Source of the DNA: CAZOHN01 sp964579325
GTDB taxonomy: Bacteria > Pseudomonadota > Alphaproteobacteria > Rhodobacterales > Rhodobacteraceae
Direction: 5' to 3'
Assembly: GCA_964579325.1 (NCBI GenBank)
Contig: CAZOHN010000026.1
Span: 1 to 27,858 of the forward strand
Length of the DNA: 27,858 nt
Position numbers and translations under genes: made by a program. Every line of letters begins with the position of its first letter. Positions within the stretch are counted from its first letter, which is position 1. The notes below the pieces were generated by a model. The model made no database searches and had not been told where the DNA came from. It was given only the letters and a program-made list of their open reading frames with translations. This document shows positions 7,496 through 15,999 of this stretch, piece by piece.

Positions 7496-8791
7496 TCAGC
7501 CGGCATAGCCGAGCAGGCGGGGCAGGTAGAGGACGATTCCGGGGAACAGGATCATTGTGGCGAGGGCCGCGAGCAGGACCCCGATGAACGGCCAGATCTC
7601 GCGGATGATCTCGACAAGCGGGATCCTTGTTACGCCGTTGATGACGAAGAGAAGAATACCATAGGGCGGGGTGATCAGCCCGATCATGCAGTTCACGACG
7701 GCCACGACACCGAAGTGGACGAGGTCGATCCCAAGCTCGCGCGCCGCGGGCAGGAACAGCGGGATGATGACGAGGATCAGCGTCGTGGCATCGAGCACGC
7801 AGCCCAGAAGCAGGAGCAGGACGTTGACGCCGAGGAAGAACAGGAGCGGATGGATGTCGAGCCCGACGAGCGCCTGCGCCAGCACGCCGGGGATGTTCTC
7901 GGACGCCACGACATAGTTGAGGATCAGCGCGCCCCCGATCACGAGGCCCACCGCGGCCGAGGACCGGGCGCTTTCGATCAGGATGTCGAGGAGGTTCCCG
8001 AAGCTGAGCGCCCGGTAGAACACCGCCGCCAGCAAGAGCGCATAGGCCGCCGCGACCGCGGCCGCCTCGGTGGGCGTCGTGACGCCGCCATAGATGCCAT
8101 AGAGCAGGATCGCCGGCATCAGAAGTGCCGGGAAGGCCGTCACGGTGCGGCCCGGAAGCTCCGACCACGGCACCGGCTCTTCCATGGCGAAACCGCGGCG
8201 GCGCGAGATGACGGCGTTCATCACCATCAGGACGAGGCCCATAAGGAGGCCCGGAAGGATGCCGCCGAGGAAGAGGTAGCCGATCGAGGTATTCGAGACG
8301 AGCGCATAGAGCACCATCGGGATCGAGGGCGGGATGATCGGGCCGATGGTGGCGGATGCGGCGGTGATCGCGGCGGCATAGCCGCGGGCGTACTGGCCGG
8401 TGCGGGTCATCATCCCGATGATGATCTTTCCGATCCCGGCGGCATCCGCCACGGCCGACCCCGACATGCCCGAGAAGATCAGCGAGGCCACGATGTTGAC
8501 GTGCCCGAGCCCACCCCGGAACCGGCCCACCAGCGCCACGCAGAACCCCAGAAGCCGGTCGCTGATGGTGCCCGCGTTCATGATGTTGGCGGCGACGATG
8601 AACAGCGGCACGGCAAGCAGGACGAAGCCGTTGTAGAGCCCGTCCAACATCACCTTGCCGGCGATGCCGATGTTCTGGCCGGTGGCGGCAAGGTAGACGA
8701 GCGACCCCACGAGGATCGCGTAGGCGATCGGTGCGCCGATGGCGGCAAGGCCGAAGAGCGCCGCGAGGCACCAGACGAAGGCGAGGCTCAT
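7496..8791 (-). CDS. dctM: TRAP transporter large permease, DctM family
   Basis: A 431-residue membrane protein with about 12 hydrophobic segments and DctM landmarks: VPLFIVAANIMNAGTISDRL near residue 60, FSGMSGSAVADAAGIGKI near residue 105 and ATIGPIIPPSIPMVLYA near residue 145. A second-half PPYGILLFVINGVT motif lies near residue 370. It is the substrate-translocating subunit of a sodium-driven TRAP transporter. The ATG at 8791 overlaps the dctQ stop by 4 nt. The gene ends 9 bp from the convergent binding-protein gene, and no terminator is visible in that gap. Length and motifs are normal for the family. Confidence 0.95.
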   Translation of the reverse strand: MSLAFVWCLAALFGLAAIGAPIAYAILVGSLVYLAATGQNIGIAGKVMLDGLYNGFVLLAVPLFIVAANIMNAGTISDRLLGFCVALVGRFRGGLGHVNIVASLIFSGMSGSAVADAAGIGKIIIGMMTRTGQYARGYAAAITAASATIGPIIPPSIPMVLYALVSNTSIGYLFLGGILPGLLMGLVLMVMNAVISRRRGFAMEEPVPWSELPGRTVTAFPALLMPAILLYGIYGGVTTPTEAAAVAAAYALLLAAVFYRALSFGNLLDILIESARSSAAVGLVIGGALILNYVVASENIPGVLAQALVGLDIHPLLFFLGVNVLLLLLGCVLDATTLILVIIPLFLPAARELGIDLVHFGVVAVVNCMIGLITPPYGILLFVINGVTRIPLVEIIREIWPFIGVLLAALATMILFPGIVLYLPRLLGYAG

Positions 8792-9351
8792 CGGTCCGGG
8801 CGCTCCGGTCCGGGGCCTGCGGGATCCTCCGCGCCATGGCGCAGAACATGGGCGATCCGCCAGGCGTAGCGCGCCGACACGGCCACCAGGAACACCGCGT
8901 AGATCGCGTAGAGATCACGCATCCGGATCCAGTCGCCGAACAGGCTGCCCAGCGTCGCGGTGCGCTTGAGCCGCAGGATGTGGAAGCGCTCCCAGGTCGG
9001 CGCGAGCGACCACAGGAGTGCTATGCAGATCGCGACGGCGGCAAGGATGGCGAAGACCTTGCGGGTGCGGGGCGATACGTGGTCGTAGAGGATGTCGAAG
9101 GTGACGTGGTCGCGGTCACGCACCACGAAGGCCGCGCCCCAGAAGATCAGCCAGACCCAGAGCGCCAGGCACAGCTCCAGCGTCCAGCCGTAGCGCGCAG
9201 GGTCAAGGAGCGGCACCGCCTCGGCGATCCAGCCCAGCCGCCCGGTGTAGCGGATTGCGATCTGGAGCACGAAGGTGAGGAAGATGGCGGCCATCATCGC
9301 GGCCGCCACCAGTTCCGCCCCGCGGGCGAGCGATGTCAGGACACGTCCCAC
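8788..9351 (-). CDS. dctQ: TRAP transporter small permease, DctQ family
   Basis: A 187-residue protein with four hydrophobic segments. The central LELCLALWVWLIFWGAAF and the following VRDRDHVTFDIL are typical of DctQ, including the RxxxHV element after TM3. It starts with GTG at 9349-9351. The ribosome site is weak, so a slightly later start is possible. It lies 33 nt after dctP and overlaps dctM by 4 nt. The protein stabilises and assists DctM in the inner membrane. A loop of about 15 extra residues (EAVPLLDPARYG region) after the first segment is longer than in many DctQ proteins. Confidence 0.92.
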   Translation of the reverse strand: MGRVLTSLARGAELVAAAMMAAIFLTFVLQIAIRYTGRLGWIAEAVPLLDPARYGWTLELCLALWVWLIFWGAAFVVRDRDHVTFDILYDHVSPRTRKVFAILAAVAICIALLWSLAPTWERFHILRLKRTATLGSLFGDWIRMRDLYAIYAVFLVAVSARYAWRIAHVLRHGAEDPAGPGPERPDR

Positions 9352-9384
9352 GGGGCCGTGCGAACGGTCAGGGTCGCGCCCGGC

Positions 9385-10392
9385 TCAGTTGCCGAGCGCG
9401 TTGATCCGTTCGAGGACACCCTCGGGCCAGGCGGAGGCGAATTCCGAGCCGACGTATTGCGCCTGCACATGGCTCCGGAAGGCGGCGAGATCGGGCTCGT
9501 AGACCTCGAGGCCCTGCTCGCGCAGGAAGGCCACGAGGTCCTCCTCCTTCTTGAGCTGCGCCTGCCGGCCGGCCTCGGCAGCATCCTCGGCGGCCTTCTG
9601 CACGGCGGCCTGCTGCTCGGGCGTGAGGCCGTCCCAGACCGACTTGGAGAAGGCGACGTAGTTCAGGTCGACGAGGTGCGAGGTGAGCGCGATCTGCTTG
9701 GTCACCTCGTAGAACTTCGAATCCACGACCGTGGGCAGCGGGTTGTCCTGCCCGTCGACCGCCCCGGTCTGGAGCGCGGTGTAGATCTCGGTGAAGGCGA
9801 GCGGCGTCGGGTTTGCGCCGAGCGCACGGCCGAGGAACTGCCAGGCGTCCGAGCCGGGCATCCGCAGGTTGACGCCGGCGAGGTCGGCAGGCGTCATGAT
9901 CTTCTTCTCGTCAGCGGTCTGCCGCAGGTTCACGTGACGGCGGCCGAGGTACATCACGGCCAGCAGCTTCACGCCAAGCTCGTCCTCTACCTTTTGCTTG
10001 AAGGGGTCCATCAGCGCATCGTTGAACACCCGCACCTGGTGGGCGGCGTCCTGGTGCACATAGCCGGTGGCGAAGATCGAGAATTCCGGCAGGAAGGTCG
10101 CCAGTTCCTGCGCCGAGGTAATCGACATCTCGAGGTCGCCGTTCGCGATGGCCTCAAGCTCGCTGCCCTGGGCCACGAGCGAGGCGTTGTAGTGCGGCTG
10201 GTAGTCGGCGAAGTCGGCGACGGCGGGGGCGAAGACGGTGGCGAGGCTGATCGAGCGCTGGTCGGTCTCGGTCGCGGGCGTCGACATGCGCAGCGTGATC
10301 CGGTCCTGGGCGAGCGTCGGCAGCGCCGTGGCGGCGGCAAGCGCACCGGCGGCAACGGTCAGAAGCGCCCGGCGGGCGAGGGTGAATGGCAT
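9385..10392 (-). CDS. dctP: TRAP transporter periplasmic binding protein, DctP family
   Basis: A 335-residue protein with a signal peptide (residues 1-28, ending ALPTLAQ). The RR at 7-8 in TLARRALLTVAAG leaves Tat export open. The mature part carries DLAGVNLRMPGSDAW, where R177 would form the family's salt bridge to the ligand carboxylate, followed by NPTPLAFTEIYTALQTGAVD near 195-213 and GQDNPLP. These are standard for TRAP binding proteins that recognise C4-type, sialic or sugar acids. A GGGAGGA ribosome site is 7 nt upstream of the ATG. It is first in the dctPQM operon and divergent from the dehydrogenase and aldolase genes, which suggests a sugar-acid-like substrate. The precise ligand cannot be read from the sequence. 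Confidence 0.93.
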   Translation of the reverse strand: MPFTLARRALLTVAAGALAAATALPTLAQDRITLRMSTPATETDQRSISLATVFAPAVADFADYQPHYNASLVAQGSELEAIANGDLEMSITSAQELATFLPEFSIFATGYVHQDAAHQVRVFNDALMDPFKQKVEDELGVKLLAVMYLGRRHVNLRQTADEKKIMTPADLAGVNLRMPGSDAWQFLGRALGANPTPLAFTEIYTALQTGAVDGQDNPLPTVVDSKFYEVTKQIALTSHLVDLNYVAFSKSVWDGLTPEQQAAVQKAAEDAAEAGRQAQLKKEEDLVAFLREQGLEVYEPDLAAFRSHVQAQYVGSEFASAWPEGVLERINALGN

Positions 10393-10624
10393 CGTGGTGT
10401 CCTCCCGTGGTTTTTCACCGCGCCGTCCCTTCGTCCGGCAGCGCGTGGCCTACCCTAACCACGGGGCGCGCCTCGCCTCAACCTTCGTGATGCCCGTGGG
10501 GCGGCAAACGGAAGAGCGCGGGCTTGAACGGGCATGGGGCCGGTGCCAGAACAGGGGGCAAGCGACACGCGGACCCGATGACCATGCCCTTTGCCCTGCG
10601 CTGCTGCGCCCGAGCCTGCCGGCC
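10393..10624. promoter_or_regulatory. Divergent control region, dctP / Gfo-Idh dehydrogenase
   Basis: These 232 bp separate two divergent transcripts. The dctP ribosome site is clear. The plus-strand side shows only a weak site before the dehydrogenase. No gene-length frame belongs here, and no strong palindrome stands out. No local transcription-factor gene is present to explain its control. Confidence 0.5.
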
Positions 10625-11662
10625 ATGACCGCCATCGCCGTCGCCGGGGCGGGTCTGATCGGCAAACGCCACCTCGCGGCCCTGCGGGCGGCCGGGATCA
10701 CGGTCCATTCGGTGATCGACCCCGCGCCCGAGGCGGAGGCGGTCGCAGCAGGCTTCGGCGTGCCTCACCTGCCCGACCTCGACACAGGGCTGGCGGCGCG
10801 GCCTGACGGGTTGGTCCTCGCCACGCCGAATGCCCACCACGCGGAAGGTGCGCTTGCGGCCATTGCAGCCGGTGTCCCGGTGCTGGTGGAAAAGCCGCTG
10901 GCCGTCACGCTGGAGGAGGCGCGCGCCATCGTCGAGGCCGGGGACCGGGCGGGCGTGCCGGTCCTGACCGGCCACCACCGCCGCCACCTGCCCGTCTATC
11001 GCACCGCGCGCGACCGGATCGCGGAGGGTGCCCTGGGGACCGTGGTGGCGGCCCATGCGATGGTCTGGCTTGCCAAGCCCGACGGGTATTTCGACGTGGC
11101 CTGGCGTCGGGCCCCCGGCGCGGGGCCACTGCTGGTGAACCTGATCCACGAGATCGACATGCTGCGCTTCCTTCTGGGCGAGATCGCCGAGGTGCGGGCG
11201 CTGGCCTCGAACCGCATCCGCGGCCATGCCGTCGAGGACAACGCGGCGGCGCTTCTGTCCTTCGCGAGTGGCGCGTTGGGCACCGTGCAGGTCTCCGACA
11301 CCATCGTCGCGCCCTGGTCGCACGAGATGACGGCGCACGAGAACCCCGCCTATCCGCCCACGCCCGAGAACGCGATGTTCATCGGCGGCACGCATGGTTC
11401 GCTCGCCTTGCCGCGCGGCGAGGAATGGAGCGACGGCGGGCGGCGCGACTGGTGGGCGCCGATCAGCCGGACGACGCTGATCCCCCGGCCCATTCCCGGC
11501 GGGACCGATCCATTCGTGGCGCAGGCACAGAATTTCGCCGCCGTGATCCGGGGCGAGGCCGCCCCGGTCTGCAGCGGGCAGGACGGGCTCAGAGCCCTTG
11601 CCACCGTGCTTGCCATCGGGCAAGCCGCCAGCGAAGGAACTGCCGTACCGGTGGCAGGCTAG
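10625..11662 (+). CDS. Gfo/Idh/MocA family NAD(P)-dependent oxidoreductase
   Basis: A 345-residue protein. The Rossmann fold starts at once with IAVAGAGLIGKRHLAAL (residues 4-20). The family EKP motif is at 89-91 (PVLVEKPLAVTLEEAR), and GHHRRHLPVY at 117-125 precedes the C-terminal substrate domain. The catalytic-region motif NLIHEIDMLRFLLGE has H175 and D178 in the positions used by inositol and sugar dehydrogenases. I chose the ATG at 10625 because the nucleotide fold begins at residue 4; the upstream open frame (from 10238) overlaps dctP on the other strand. The product probably oxidises a hydroxyl of a sugar acid or polyol brought in by the divergent TRAP system. The family is certain; the substrate is inferred from context. 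Confidence 0.92.
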   Translation: MTAIAVAGAGLIGKRHLAALRAAGITVHSVIDPAPEAEAVAAGFGVPHLPDLDTGLAARPDGLVLATPNAHHAEGALAAIAAGVPVLVEKPLAVTLEEARAIVEAGDRAGVPVLTGHHRRHLPVYRTARDRIAEGALGTVVAAHAMVWLAKPDGYFDVAWRRAPGAGPLLVNLIHEIDMLRFLLGEIAEVRALASNRIRGHAVEDNAAALLSFASGALGTVQVSDTIVAPWSHEMTAHENPAYPPTPENAMFIGGTHGSLALPRGEEWSDGGRRDWWAPISRTTLIPRPIPGGTDPFVAQAQNFAAVIRGEAAPVCSGQDGLRALATVLAIGQAASEGTAVPVAG

Positions 11663-11684
11663 ACAGGGAAACGGGGGACGACCG

Positions 11685-12449
11685 ATGGACATGCCGAAGA
11701 ACCGCTTCAAGGCGGCACTGAAGGCCGGGACGCAGCAGATCGGCATCTGGAATTCGCTGCCGGGGATGCTGGTGCCCGAACTGCTCGCGCTGACGGGGTT
11801 CGACTGGGTGCTGGTCGATACCGAGCATTCGCCGCTGGAGCTTTCCGAGGTGCAGCCCGCGCTTCAGGCCATCGCCGCTTTTCCGGAGGTCTCGGCCGTG
11901 GTGCGGCCCTATGCCAACGATCCGGTCCTGATCAAGCGCGTGCTCGACATGGGCGCGCAGTCGATCCTGCTGCCCTGCGTGCAGTCGGCCGCGGAGGCGG
12001 AGGCGGCGGTGCAGGCGGTGCGCTATGCCCCCGGCGGCATCCGCGGCGTGGCGGGCCTGACGCGTGCGAGCCGCTATGGCCATGTGAAGGACTACATTCC
12101 CCATGCATCCGAGGAGATCTGCCTGCTGGTGCAGGTCGAGACGAAGGCGGGCCTCGACGCGCTGGAAGCGATCGCGCGGGTTGACGGGATCGATGGGGTG
12201 TTCATCGGCCCGGCCGACCTGAGCGCGAGCCTAGGCCAGCCCGGCAACCTCCATCACCCCGAGGTCTTCGGCGCCATCGAGGACGCAATCCGCCGGCTCA
12301 AGGCCGTCGGCATGCCCTCGGGCATCCTGTTCCTCGACGACGCCTCGAACCGCCGCTCGATGGAGCTTGGCACGACCTTCACGGCGGTGGGGGTGGACGT
12401 GGGGCTTCTGGCCGATGCCGCGAAGGCGTTGCGCGCGCGTTTTACATAA
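11685..12449 (+). CDS. HpcH/HpaI-type class II pyruvate aldolase
   Basis: A 254-residue TIM-barrel aldolase. It shows FDWVLVDTEHSPLELSEVQ with catalytic H48, VVRPYANDP with R74, LVQVETKAGLDALEAIA with metal ligand E152, and VFIGPADLSASLG with metal ligand D178. This is the full residue set of divalent-metal-dependent 2-keto-3-deoxy acid / 4-hydroxy-2-oxoheptanedioate aldolases. It would cleave a 2-oxo-4-hydroxy acid into pyruvate and an aldehyde. The start at 11685 (MDMPKN) is preferred, with the ATG at 11691 as alternative; the upstream part of the frame lies inside the dehydrogenase gene. It follows the dehydrogenase by 22 nt, so both probably serve one pathway fed by the TRAP transporter. 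Confidence 0.92.
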   Translation: MDMPKNRFKAALKAGTQQIGIWNSLPGMLVPELLALTGFDWVLVDTEHSPLELSEVQPALQAIAAFPEVSAVVRPYANDPVLIKRVLDMGAQSILLPCVQSAAEAEAAVQAVRYAPGGIRGVAGLTRASRYGHVKDYIPHASEEICLLVQVETKAGLDALEAIARVDGIDGVFIGPADLSASLGQPGNLHHPEVFGAIEDAIRRLKAVGMPSGILFLDDASNRRSMELGTTFTAVGVDVGLLADAAKALRARFT

Positions 12450-12489
12450 CAGCGCTAGACGGGGGGGTGCAGCGCCGAGGGAGTGGCCG

Positions 12490-13707
12490 ATGTCCGCAGC
12501 AGAACCGCCAGGCAGGGGCACACCTGACCGCGGCACGCCCGGGGAAGTGTTCGGGGCCTTCCTCAAGCTTGGGCTGACCTCGTTCGGCGGGCCCATCGCG
12601 CACCTGGGCTACTTCCGCGACGAGTTGGTGACGCGGCGCCGCTGGCTTGACGACGCCGCCTATGCCGACCTCGTGGCGCTGTGCCAGTTCATCCCCGGCC
12701 CGGCCTCGAGCCAGGTGGGTTTCGCGCTGGGGCTGATGCGCGCGGGCTGGCTGGGGGCGCTTGCGGCTTTTTCCGCCTTCACCCTGCCCTCGGCGCTGAT
12801 CCTGATCGTGTTCGCGATGACGGCAGCCGCGATTTCCGGGCCGCTCGGAACCGGCGCGCTGAACGGGCTCAAGATCGTCGCGGTCGCGATCGTGGCGCAG
12901 GCGGTCTGGGGGATGGCGAAGTCGCTCTGCCCCGACCCCGAACGCGCGACCATCGCGGTCGGGGCGGTTGCGGTCCTCGCGGTTCTGCCGGGCGCGGCGG
13001 GCATGGTGGCAGCAATCGCGCTCGGTGCCGCGGCGGGCCTCGCTCTGGGGCGGGGCGGAGATGCGGTGGCGGGCGGGCGCCTCACCGTGCCGGTCGTGCG
13101 CCCGGTGGCACTCGTCGCGCTCGCGAGTTTCGCGGCGCTCCTCGTGCTGCTGCCGCTTCTGGCGGGACAGTCGCAGACGTTGGCCGTGGCGGACGCCTTC
13201 TACCGCGCCGGGGCGCTGGTGTTCGGTGGCGGGCATGTGGTGCTGCCCCTGCTCGAGGCCGAGGTGGTGCGGGGCGGATGGGTGACGCCGGACGCGTTCC
13301 TCGCCGGATACGGGGCCGCACAGGCGGTGCCGGGGCCGCTCTTCACTTTCGCCGCCTACCTCGGTGCGGTCCTCGGCCCGGCGCCGAACGGGATGGCGGG
13401 GGCCTTCCTCGCACTGGTCGCGATCTTCCTTCCCGGCTTTCTGCTGCTTGTCGGCCTGCTGCCGCTCTGGGACCGGCTGCGCGCGACACCCCGTGCACGG
13501 TCGCTGATGCAGGGCGCGAATGCGGCGGTCGTGGGCATTCTCGGAGCGGCGCTCTACACGCCGGTCTTCACCGGCGCGGTCGGCGACATGCGCGAATTCG
13601 CCCTGGCCTTGGCCTGCTTCGTCCTGCTGATGGCCTGGAAGGCCCCGCCCTGGGCGGTGGTGGCCTTCGCTGCCGCGGGTGGAGCGGTGTTGGCGCTGGT
13701 CGCATGA
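12490..13707 (+). CDS. chrA: ChrA-family chromate/anion transporter (two-domain form)
   Basis: A 405-residue membrane protein made of two homologous CHR halves. The first half has LGLTSFGGPIAHLGYFRDE (28-46) and LCQFIPGPASSQVGFALGL (64-82). The second half has VFGGGHVVLPLLEAE from about residue 244 and GYGAAQAVPGPLFTFAAYLG near 280. These are the diagnostic motifs of long-chain ChrA proteins, which export chromate, although many homologues have no shown chromate role. The start at 12490 has a GAGGGAG element upstream; the frame is open further back but runs inside the aldolase. It lies 40 nt after the aldolase and may be cotranscribed. The link to the aldolase pathway is unclear. Confidence 0.9.
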   Translation: MSAAEPPGRGTPDRGTPGEVFGAFLKLGLTSFGGPIAHLGYFRDELVTRRRWLDDAAYADLVALCQFIPGPASSQVGFALGLMRAGWLGALAAFSAFTLPSALILIVFAMTAAAISGPLGTGALNGLKIVAVAIVAQAVWGMAKSLCPDPERATIAVGAVAVLAVLPGAAGMVAAIALGAAAGLALGRGGDAVAGGRLTVPVVRPVALVALASFAALLVLLPLLAGQSQTLAVADAFYRAGALVFGGGHVVLPLLEAEVVRGGWVTPDAFLAGYGAAQAVPGPLFTFAAYLGAVLGPAPNGMAGAFLALVAIFLPGFLLLVGLLPLWDRLRATPRARSLMQGANAAVVGILGAALYTPVFTGAVGDMREFALALACFVLLMAWKAPPWAVVAFAAAGGAVLALVA

Positions 13708-13762
13708 CCGTCGACCGGCCGGGTGTTCTGCCACCTTGCCAAGAGCGCCGGCCCGACGATAA

Positions 13763-13778
13763 TTAAACACTCGTTCAG
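13763..13778. promoter_or_regulatory. AT-rich imperfect palindrome TNAAC-N4-GTTNA before the valine operon
   Basis: In the 91-bp gap after chrA, 13763-13778 reads TTAAACACTCGTTCAG and matches TNAAC-N4-GTTNA, a pseudo-palindrome. It lies 20 bp before the acyl-CoA dehydrogenase start, upstream of the GGAGG ribosome site at about 13786. Such sites are typical in shape for TetR-type regulators of acyl-CoA metabolism, but no such regulator is encoded here. Its AT-rich setting is unusual for this window and suits a promoter. Confidence 0.35.
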
Positions 13779-13798
13779 TTCCCGACGGAGGCCCAAGC

Positions 13799-14944
13799 AT
13801 GGACTTTGCACTGTCGCAGGAGCAGGAGGCGATCTTCGCGCTCGCCCGCGACTTCGGGGCCGACCGTATCGCGCCCCATGCCCGCGCCTGGGAGGCCGCA
13901 GGCTCGATCCCCAAGGACCTCTGGCCCGACATAGCGGCGCTGGGGTTCGGCGGGCTCTACGTGAGCGAGGCTTCGGGCGGCACCGGCCTCACCCGGCTCG
14001 ACGCGACGCTGGTGTTCGAGGCGCTGTCGATGGCCTGCCCCTCGGTCGCGGCCTTCCTGTCGATCCACAACATGTGCGCCAGGATGATCGACAGCTTCGG
14101 CTCGGACGACCTCAAGGCACGGTTCCTGCCCAAGGCTCTGACGATGGAGACGGTGCTCTCCTACTGCCTGACCGAACCGGGCTCGGGGTCCGATGCGGCA
14201 GCGCTGCGCACCCGCGCCGAGCGGACAAACGAGGGCTGGAGCCTGACGGGCACCAAGGCGTTCATCTCGGGCGGCGGCTACTCGGATGCCTACATCGTCA
14301 TGGCACGTTCGGGTTGCGAGGGACCCAAAGGCATCTCGGCCTTCGTGGTCGAGGACGGCGCGCCGGGCCTGAGCTTCGGCGGGCTCGAGGACAAGATGGG
14401 CTGGCGGTCGCAGCCCACGCGGCAGGTACAACTCGACGCCTGCGGCATTCCCGCAGCGAACCTTCTGGGCGAGGAAGGCCGCGGCTTTGCCTATGCGATG
14501 GCGGGGCTGGATGGCGGGCGGCTCAACATCGCGGCCTGTTCGCTTGGCGCGGCGCAGGCGGCGCTCGACGCCACGCTCGCCTACATGGCCGAGCGGCGCG
14601 CCTTCGGAAAGCGGCTCGACGAGTTCCAGGCGCTCCAGTTCCGGCTGGCCGACATGGAGATCGAGCTTGCAGCCGCCCGCACCTTCCTGCGGCAGGCCGC
14701 CTGGAAGCTCGACCAGGGCGCGCCCGACGCGACGAAGTTCTGCGCCATGGCCAAGAAGTTCGTCACCGAGGCCGGCAGCCGCGTGGCCGACCAGTGCCTG
14801 CAACTGCACGGCGGCTACGGCTACCTCGCCGACTACGGGATCGAGAAGATCGTTCGCGACCTGCGCGTGCACCAGATTCTCGAAGGCACGAACGAGATCA
14901 TGCGCCTGATCGTGGCGCGGCAGATGCTGGCGGGCCAGGGGTGA
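13799..14944 (+). CDS. Acyl-CoA dehydrogenase, probable isobutyryl-CoA dehydrogenase
   Basis: A 381-residue FAD enzyme of standard acyl-CoA dehydrogenase length. It has the FAD/substrate signature SYCLTEPGSGSDAAALRTRA in the first half, TKAFISGGGYSDAYIV in the middle domain, QLHGGYGYLADYGIEKIVRD near 340, and LEGTNEIMR with catalytic base E362. The next two genes encode 3-hydroxyisobutyryl-CoA hydrolase and 3-hydroxyisobutyrate dehydrogenase. That makes isobutyryl-CoA to methacrylyl-CoA, the valine branch, the most likely reaction. A GGAGG site precedes the ATG at 13799. Its stop overlaps a possible GTG start of the hydrolase. Other short-branched-chain acyl-CoAs remain possible. Confidence 0.92.
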   Translation: MDFALSQEQEAIFALARDFGADRIAPHARAWEAAGSIPKDLWPDIAALGFGGLYVSEASGGTGLTRLDATLVFEALSMACPSVAAFLSIHNMCARMIDSFGSDDLKARFLPKALTMETVLSYCLTEPGSGSDAAALRTRAERTNEGWSLTGTKAFISGGGYSDAYIVMARSGCEGPKGISAFVVEDGAPGLSFGGLEDKMGWRSQPTRQVQLDACGIPAANLLGEEGRGFAYAMAGLDGGRLNIAACSLGAAQAALDATLAYMAERRAFGKRLDEFQALQFRLADMEIELAAARTFLRQAAWKLDQGAPDATKFCAMAKKFVTEAGSRVADQCLQLHGGYGYLADYGIEKIVRDLRVHQILEGTNEIMRLIVARQMLAGQG

Positions 14945-14952
14945 GTGCGGCG

Positions 14953-15999
14953 ATGACCGATCTGATCGTCCACCGGGAGGGCCGTGCGGGGCGGATGACG
15001 CTGAACCGTCCCAAGGCGCTCAACGCCGTGACCCACGAGATGTGTCTGGGGATAGAGCGTGCGCTCGATGCCTGGCGGTATGATGACGCTGTTGCCCTTG
15101 TCCTGATCGACGGTGCGGGCGAGCGCGCCTTTTCGGCGGGTGGCGACATCGCCGAGATGTATGCCACCGGCACGGCAGGGAACTACGACTACGGCCGGCG
15201 GTTCTGGCGCGACGAATACCGGCTGAACGCAAAGCTGTTCCACTATCCCAAGCCCATCGTGACCTTCCTGCACGGCTTCACCATGGGTGGCGGCGTGGGC
15301 GTGGGGTGCCACGCCCGGCACCGGATCGTGGGCGAGAGCGCGCAGGTGGCGATGCCGGAATGCGGGATCGGGCTGGTGCCGGACGTGGGCGGTTCGCTGA
15401 TCCTTGCAAACGCTCCCGGCCACACCGGCGAGTACCTCGCCCTGACCTCGGCGAGGATGGGCGCTGCGGATGCGATCCGCGCTGGCTTTGCCGACGTGTT
15501 CGTGCCCGAAACGCAGTGGGACGCGCTCAAGGCCGACCTCTGCGAAAGCGGCAGCCCGGCGGCGATCGGGGAAGTCGCCGAGAGGCCGCCCGTGGGGCGG
15601 CTTGCGGCACAGTCGGCCGAAGTCGACCGGCTGTTCGGGGGCGGAAGCCTTGCAGCGATCGTGGAGGCGCTGGAATGTGACACCTCCGATTTCGCCGCGG
15701 ATGCCCTCGCGAGGGTCCGGCGCAATTCCCCTCTGGCGATGGCCTGTGCGGTCGAGATGCTGAAGCGGTTGCGGCGGACCACCTCGATCGGCGCGGCGCT
15801 GATGCTGGAATACCGGTTCACCTGGCGGGCGATGGAAAGTGGCGATTTCCTCGAAGGCATCCGGGCAGCGATCATCGACAAGGACCGCAGCCCGAAGTGG
15901 CGGCATGCAGCGGCGCAGGACGTGACGGAGGCCGAGGTCTCTGCGATGCTGGCGTCACTGGGTGACGCGGAACTGAAGCTCGGGGAGGGCGCAGCGTGA
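14953..15999 (+). CDS. 3-hydroxyisobutyryl-CoA hydrolase (enoyl-CoA hydratase/isomerase family)
   Basis: A 348-residue crotonase-fold protein. The length is that of HIBCH proteins, well above the ~260 of plain enoyl-CoA hydratases. The oxyanion hole is formed by FSAGGDIAEMY (60-70) and GFTMGGGVGVGCHARHRI (108-125). The HIBCH-specific MPECGIGLVPDVGGS (134-148) supplies E136 and D144. It would hydrolyse 3-hydroxyisobutyryl-CoA to free 3-hydroxyisobutyrate in valine breakdown. The start is either GTG at 14941, overlapping the upstream stop as GTGA, or ATG at 14953, which has AGGGG at a better distance. The frame open upstream to 13723 is a shadow of the dehydrogenase gene. The methacrylyl-CoA hydratase step is not encoded here. 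Confidence 0.93.
   Translation: MTDLIVHREGRAGRMTLNRPKALNAVTHEMCLGIERALDAWRYDDAVALVLIDGAGERAFSAGGDIAEMYATGTAGNYDYGRRFWRDEYRLNAKLFHYPKPIVTFLHGFTMGGGVGVGCHARHRIVGESAQVAMPECGIGLVPDVGGSLILANAPGHTGEYLALTSARMGAADAIRAGFADVFVPETQWDALKADLCESGSPAAIGEVAERPPVGRLAAQSAEVDRLFGGGSLAAIVEALECDTSDFAADALARVRRNSPLAMACAVEMLKRLRRTTSIGAALMLEYRFTWRAMESGDFLEGIRAAIIDKDRSPKWRHAAAQDVTEAEVSAMLASLGDAELKLGEGAA

Noticed and set aside
8731..10458. 575-codon plus-strand open frame
   Set aside because: It is antisense to dctQ and dctP, which have clear family motifs and ribosome sites on the other strand.
12442..13932. 496-codon minus-strand open frame opposite chrA
   Set aside because: The ChrA motifs on the plus strand are unambiguous; this frame is Arg/His-rich with no motif.
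13723..14952. Long N-terminal extension of the hydrolase frame
   Set aside because: It lies in a different frame inside the acyl-CoA dehydrogenase gene. The crotonase fold begins right after the ATG at 14953.
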